A stretch of 64,000 nucleotides of DNA, taken from contig JAVMKO010000003.1 in the NCBI GenBank assembly GCA_032164245.1, forward strand, positions 29,883,390 to 29,947,389. Reading direction: 5' to 3'. Position 1 is the first letter of the stretch, and every line of letters begins with the position of its first letter. The notes under the pieces were generated by a model, which saw nothing but the letters and a program-made list of their open reading frames with translations, searched no databases and was not told the DNA's origin. Both the position numbers and the translations under genes were made by a program. This DNA is from Sternotherus odoratus (taxonomy: Eukaryota > Chordata > Testudines > Kinosternidae). This document shows, piece after piece, positions 59,487 through 64,000 of the stretch.

Positions 59487-60923
59487 AACATATAAAAAAT
59501 CTGTACTTTTATATGCACAATAACTAGCCTTGCACAAGATAAAAAGTAAGAAGTGGATATAAACACAGCATGATGTTACCTTACCAGTAATGAGTCAAAT
59601 TGATCTGAAGTACTCATTCAAAATCAGAAAAGTTTCACCTGGCCCTTATCAGCAAAAGCTATTGAAATATAGACCAATAAGTAATGAGTTCATCATGTTG
59701 TTGTGTAATTTACTTTAAGCCTGCTGCAATTAATGTTAAATATTTATTTGGGTCAAAGTTATCACGTCCTAACCACTATACCATCAAATCAGCGCTGGAA
59801 CTACTCCGCAAAACCTAGGTGCTGATCTTTTTCCCAGCGTTTCTGTCAGATTCAATACTAACAGTGGTAAATTATGATCTGACTGGTGTGTCAGGGCAGT
59901 GTCACTACTTTTACTTTAATCATAGGCTATTTGGTTCAAAGATGTTGCTCTGAAAGTGCTTCCACATAATTTTTGCTGGAGTGGGTATGCAGAGTAAATG
60001 ATGCCCTTGAAGTGACAGTATTGATGCTTTCATGTGATCTTTCTCCCACACTCATATCAGAAATAATTAATTGTCAGAATCATAAAAGTTGTTCTTGGCA
60101 CTTTTATCAACATTTCCTTTTGTGTGTGGTGACTCCAAAAGTTTCTTACCAGAGCACAGTTGCTTCTTTATGTGTGGTGGATGGAAAGTGTCCTTGAGGA
60201 ATAAACTCTGTTATTCTTGTCTCTGAGAGACATGAAGAAATTATTTCTTTTCCTGGAATATTTCACATTTAGATATTGACTGATTCTCACTTATTTTTGA
60301 AATCAGCAAACTTAAGAGGAAATAAATAGGAAATAAATAAATAAATAACCATGTGAGAAACTAATATAGATGAGTTTGAAAAAAATTAGCTTTAGAAACC
60401 GAAAAAATTGAGAAAGTAAAAATCTAAGATTTGAAGTAACATAAGGAGAGAAAAATGCTATTTCCTCTGGCAGGGATTCCATCAAGATGAAGACTATAAC
60501 ATTTAAGTAGGTTAAGAGAGGTGATGGGAGTGCATATTTGCCCTGGAATGTGGTGGGAAACCTTATTTGGACAGATGCATTTTGAACCCGTGAAGAGGTG
60601 ACATGTTTTGTTTGAGGTGGAAAGGGTTAACCTAGTACATTCAGGTCATCCTGAAAATTGTTTCACAGAGTGACTGATCAGATTGACTGATCCCTGGAAA
60701 GTGCTGCATTATTCTTCTAGTTAAGAAGCAAGAGAGCCCATCCCAGGGACTAAAGCTGGAATGGGGAGCAGATCAGAAAAAGAAAACCTACAATCCCAAC
60801 AAGACATGATGGGTTTCATATTGTGCTTTAGATAAAGCTGTTGGAGAGAAGAGTGGGAGATAAAAAGATGTACAATTCCTACATATTAATATTTACAATT
60901 ACTTAATTAAAAAAACCAGCATC
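59487..60923. other. Unassigned sequence with (AAAT)n
   Basis: A short 'aataaataaataaataa' tract lies near 60325-60348. No gene recognised. Confidence 0.4.
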
Positions 60924-60931
60924 AGCGAGAC

Positions 60932-61053
60932 TAGGGTGACCAGGCAGCAAATGTGAAAAATTGGGACGGGGGTGGCGGTACTAGGAGCCTGTATAAGAAA
61001 AAGACCCCAAAATCAGGACTGTCCCTATAAAATCGAGGCATCTGGTCACCCTA
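60932..61053. mobile_element. 122-bp hAT MITE, 8-bp duplication (7/8)
   Basis: The ends TAGGGTGACCAG and CTGGTCACCCTA are perfect inverted repeats. The flanks are AGCGAGAC (60924-60931) and AGCCAGAC (61054-61061). It is a sibling of 48187-48313. Confidence 0.85.
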
Positions 61054-61061
61054 AGCCAGAC

Positions 61062-61760
61062 AAACCACAGTGGTGCAAGAAATTATGCTCCTTGAGTGAC
61101 AATTCAAGACAGACCAGATCTAGGTATATGAAGTTTATGTCTCTGAATCTGAGTTTCATCTGTTCAGAAACCTAAATGTTCTCGAGACTCTAAATGCACA
61201 CAAGTGTTTTTTAGTCTCCATAAGCATTAAGAACTGATCTCAGTTGCAAGGAAAAGAATGATATAATAATTGTTTAGAAGATTTCATCAGAGGCCCAGTT
61301 GTGCACTCTAAATCAAGGAGAGTTTGAATGAGTGAAGACTGCAGGCTAAAATTCCAGAAGAGCTAATGGTTTGTTCTGATTTATAAAGTTATTTCACTGC
61401 ATAAATATCAAAGAGATGTGTGTCAAATTTAGCATCAAAGGGCATTTCTAAAAATTATTGAATCCAGCTAGAATATCAATACATGAAAGCCCTTTTGTTA
61501 CCTTAAATAATCATAGATATTTACTTAATTCATTTTCCATAAATTACATTTTACAATTAAGAATATTAGTTCTAGTTAAAATAGATTAAAGCTATTCTCC
61601 AATTATTTATTCAAATCTGAATGTTTTCCACTGTTTGAAGAGTCTCTTCAAAGTTTTGATTTTTTTCTTCTAAATTGATTTTTTAAATTTGTTTAAACTG
61701 GAATGAGCATTATATGATAATGCCCTAATTGCCTGCAAATGTGTTGATAGGAATGACACA
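61062..61760. other. Unassigned AT-rich sequence
   Basis: No gene or repeat recognised. Confidence 0.4.
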
Positions 61761-62153
61761 TCTAGGGGCCTGTCTTCACTACCACTTTAATTCGATTTTA
61801 ACGACGTTAAGTCGAATTAAACGTGTACCTGTCTTCACATACATGCCCTTAACGTCGATTTAAAGGGGCCTCAAAATCGAATTTTTAACTCCTGCCTGAC
61901 GAGAGAAATAAGGCTAAAATCGACATTCCAAGCTTGACTGCGGGCTAGTGAAGACGGAACCGACATTAATAGCCTCCAGAGGCTGTCCCACAATGCTCCA
62001 TTCTGACCACTCTGGACAGCACTCTGAACTCGCTGCTCTGGCCAGGTAGATAAGACCCGGGAACATTTGAATACCATTTCCTGTTTGGTCAGCGTGGCCA
62101 GCTCACCTGAACAGCTCAGTCGCCATTCAGAGCAATCAGCAGCACTAGCCACC

Positions 62154-62705
62154 ATGCAGAGCTCAGCATCACAAGACTCCATGCAGAGCTCATCTGCCCT
62201 GGAGACCAGCCAGAGGAGAAGAGCTCCAGCATGGTCCACTCGTGAGGTGCTGGATCTCATCGCTATCTGGGGAGAGGAATCCGTGATGTTGGAACTACGC
62301 AACAACAAACGGAATGCCAACACGTATGGAAGAGTCTCCAAGGCCATGCTGGAAAGGGGCCACAACAGGGACGCCCAGCAATGCCGCGTGAAAATTAAGG
62401 AGCTGAGGCAAGCGTTCCAGAAAGCCAAGGAGGCAAACGGACGATCAGGGGGTGCGCCGCGGACATGCAGGTTCTACAATGAACTAAATCAGATAATGGG
62501 GGGCGCCCCCACCACCATCGCACCGGTCTGCATGGACTCCGCTGATAGGATAATCGTCAGGGAGGAGACTGATTCTGATGAGGACGACCATGAGGAAGAG
62601 GAAAATCTCACGGAGCAGCAGGAGCCCAGCGGAGAAACCGTGTTCCCAGACAGCCAGGAGCTGTTTATCACCCTGCCGCCAGCACCCTCCCAAGCCTCCC
62701 AGGAG
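62154..62705 (+). CDS. Myb/SANT-like DNA-binding protein of a Harbinger element, exon 1
   Basis: Predicted partner protein of a PIF/Harbinger transposase, thought to bind the element's termini through a Myb/SANT-like trihelix domain. Residues about 25-115 hold it: A-W-S-T-R-E-V-L-D-L-I-A-I-W-G, then R-N-N-K-R-N-A-N-T-Y-G-R-V-S-K-A-M, then A-Q-Q-C-R-V-K-I-K-E-L-R-Q-A-F-Q and R-F-Y-N-E-L. An acidic stretch (D-S-D-E-D-D-H-E-E-E-E) and F-P-D-S-Q-E-L-F-I-T-L follow. I chose ATG 62154 (context accATGc); an in-frame ATG at 62067 would add 29 residues. Exon 1 ends at the donor GAGG|GTAAGTG with one base over. The exon is intact; the second exon is not. Confidence 0.8.
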
Positions 62706-63777
62706 GGTAAGTGTTTCTTTTTAAGGGATTACATGATGCGTGCTTTTTTATAGGAAGCTTTTATTAATGAGTAACTTGCCCTAAGGACTTAGCGTGCTTT
62801 CATTGCTGGTCAATTTCTACTCAAAGAGTTTGTCTCCGGGATTGACCGGAAGTCCTCCACGGACATTTCAATGAAGCTATCCAGGAGATAGCGATGAATC
62901 CTCCGCAGCAGATTTCTGGGGAGAGCCGCCTTATGTGGTCCCCCGTGATAGGAGACCATCCCACGCCACGAAAGTAGTAAGTAGTCTGGTATCATTGAGC
63001 AGGCTAGCATTGCAGCGAACGGACCCGGACTTTGCATGGAGTCAAGGAGCATGCGCTCTCTATCTCTCCGAGAAATTCTCAGCAAAGTGATGTCATTCAT
63101 GTCTGCCTGTTTGAAATACGGACTGCAATTAGTGGGGAGATAAAGATTCCCAGCTGCAAAGTACTCTTTTCTGCTGAGGACCGAGCAACCACCCCCCCAC
63201 CAAACGCTGAACCCCCACCCCCCTCCAGCCCGTAGCGGTAGCTAGCAGGGAATCTGAACAGTCTGGAAGCGGTTGCTTCCGCTTCAGATCCAACACGCAC
63301 CCAACCCACCCCCCCTCCAGCCCGTAGCGTTAGCTAGCAGGGAATCTGAGCAGTCTGCAAGCGGTCTGAAGAGCCCCAAAAACAACTTAGCCCTTAGCGA
63401 GCGATTTTTTGGCCTTTGTTTTGCAGTTTGCGGTTCAGTGGGAGCCACGCGGTGGGGGGATGGGGGGTGGGGTTACTCTACAATATGCAAGTGCTACTTT
63501 TAACTTACCATGGCCGGCTGCACAGTGATTTCAGAAGCCGTGTTGGGCTGAGGCATGCATATGTGTCTGAGATGCTCTGAGTTTTCTGTGAGCTATTCAG
63601 TCACTTTTAGGTGTAGAACATGACCTTGTACAGAAATCATATCAGGCCTCTGAATACTGAGGTTGCAAACGGTATAGTACTCCCATTGTGTACCGTCCGA
63701 GACTGCATCTGCCTCCTAACCTTGAATGTATCTGTCTCATAACTTTCAAACTTTCTTTGCCCACATTCGCCCACAGA

Positions 63778-64000
63778 TGAACAATTATCTCAGAATCCCC
63801 CGTCCTGCTCCTCCGACCGTGCATCGCAGATAAGAAAGCGTAAAAAGAAAACGTGAACGCGCGATGATATGTTCAGTGAGCTCCTGGAGAACTCGCGCGC
63901 TGAGGCAGCCCGCCAGACAGAATGGAGGGAAAGAATGATGGAGGCAAGGAATCGAGAGATACAGGCAAGGAATTAAGAGAGGCAGGAAGCGAGAGCCACG
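63778..64000 (+). pseudogene. Myb/SANT-like gene exon 2, with in-frame stops
   Basis: The acceptor 'ttcgcccacag' ends at 63776-63777. Joined to exon 1 in phase 1, the frame reads D-E-Q-L-S-Q-N-P-P-S-C-S-S-D-R-A-S-Q, then the basic I-R-K-R-K-K-K-T, then TGA near 63856. The same frame continues as D-D-M-F-S-E-L-L-E-N-S-R-A-E-A-A-R-Q-T-E-W-R-E-R and meets TAA near 63975. The TGA sits in 'acgtgaacgcg', where a CGA codon changed by CpG decay would explain it. The C-terminal coiled region seen in relatives runs past the window end. The copy is probably dead or makes a shortened protein. Confidence 0.65.

Larger units (their letters stand above)
61763..64000 (+). mobile_element. PIF/Harbinger-type element, 5' part (runs off the window)
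   Basis: The left terminus 'ggggcctgtcttcactaccac' is followed by subterminal repeats of 'cgattttaacgacgttaagtcgaattaa' and 'ttaacgtcgatttaaa'. A second 'cctgtcttcacat' lies at 61830. It encloses the Myb/SANT-like gene. The right end, and any Harbinger transposase, lie beyond the window. GC content jumps relative to the AT-rich left flank. The tandem phrase 'cccctccagcccgtagcg(g/t)tagctagcagggaatctga' at 63220-63257 and 63311-63348 is a short internal duplication in the intron. Confidence 0.75.

Overview
The window looks like intergenic or intronic DNA from a vertebrate, most likely a cryptodiran turtle. The evidence is the repeat set: CR1-type LINE 3' ends ending in the 'agaatcatagaat' style, a tRNA-derived SINE of the turtle Cry I type (A and B boxes visible at 55455-55540), Penelope-like retroelement (PLE) tails carrying the 'gtgttagtctg' core, many hAT and PIF/Harbinger short elements, and solo retroviral-type LTRs. 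There are no bacterial operons and no ribosome binding sites. I infer the lineage from remembered repeat families; no database search was run.

Layout. 1-3.1 kb is an LTR with a second solo LTR inside it. 3.3-8.6 kb holds CR1 remnants and a possible host exon at 4595-4688. 10.09-11.11 kb is a multi-hairpin MITE whose terminal repeat was split by a solo LTR. 11.47, 19.28, 20.6, 40.55, 52.6 and 57.84 kb are six PLE insertions. 16.67-17.40 kb is a hAT element with a pogo/Tigger-like element inside it. 17.54, 35.57, 39.41 and 58.58 kb are solo LTRs with 5-bp target duplications. 23.73-25.81 kb is a 2.08-kb hAT-type element filled with a ~235-bp tandem repeat, lying inside an LTR. 32.57-34.44 kb is the longest CR1. 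43.27-44.12 kb is an 848-bp hAT element. 45.4-47.9 kb is a three-level nest (DNA transposon > CR1 > LTR). 54.9-56.6 kb is a CR1 split by a SINE. 61.76 kb to the end is a PIF/Harbinger element carrying a two-exon Myb/SANT-like gene, the only substantial coding sequence; its second exon has in-frame stops.

No host gene is established. Two spliced-exon candidates (4595-4688 and 38668-38909, both plus strand) have good acceptor and donor sites and one open frame each, but I do not recognise the proteins. Most small ORFs fall inside low-complexity or transposon sequence and are not genes.

The most interesting signal is the PLE set. Three insertions are near-palindromes of the element tail, each flanked by its own 12-14 bp target duplication and each lacking the same outermost 39-48 nt on one arm. 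A fourth insertion consists of just that outer piece (36 bp between 13-bp duplications). A fifth carries PLE coding sequence with its 5' part inverted. Together they suggest a recurrent integration mechanism with a switch point at a fixed position in the tail.
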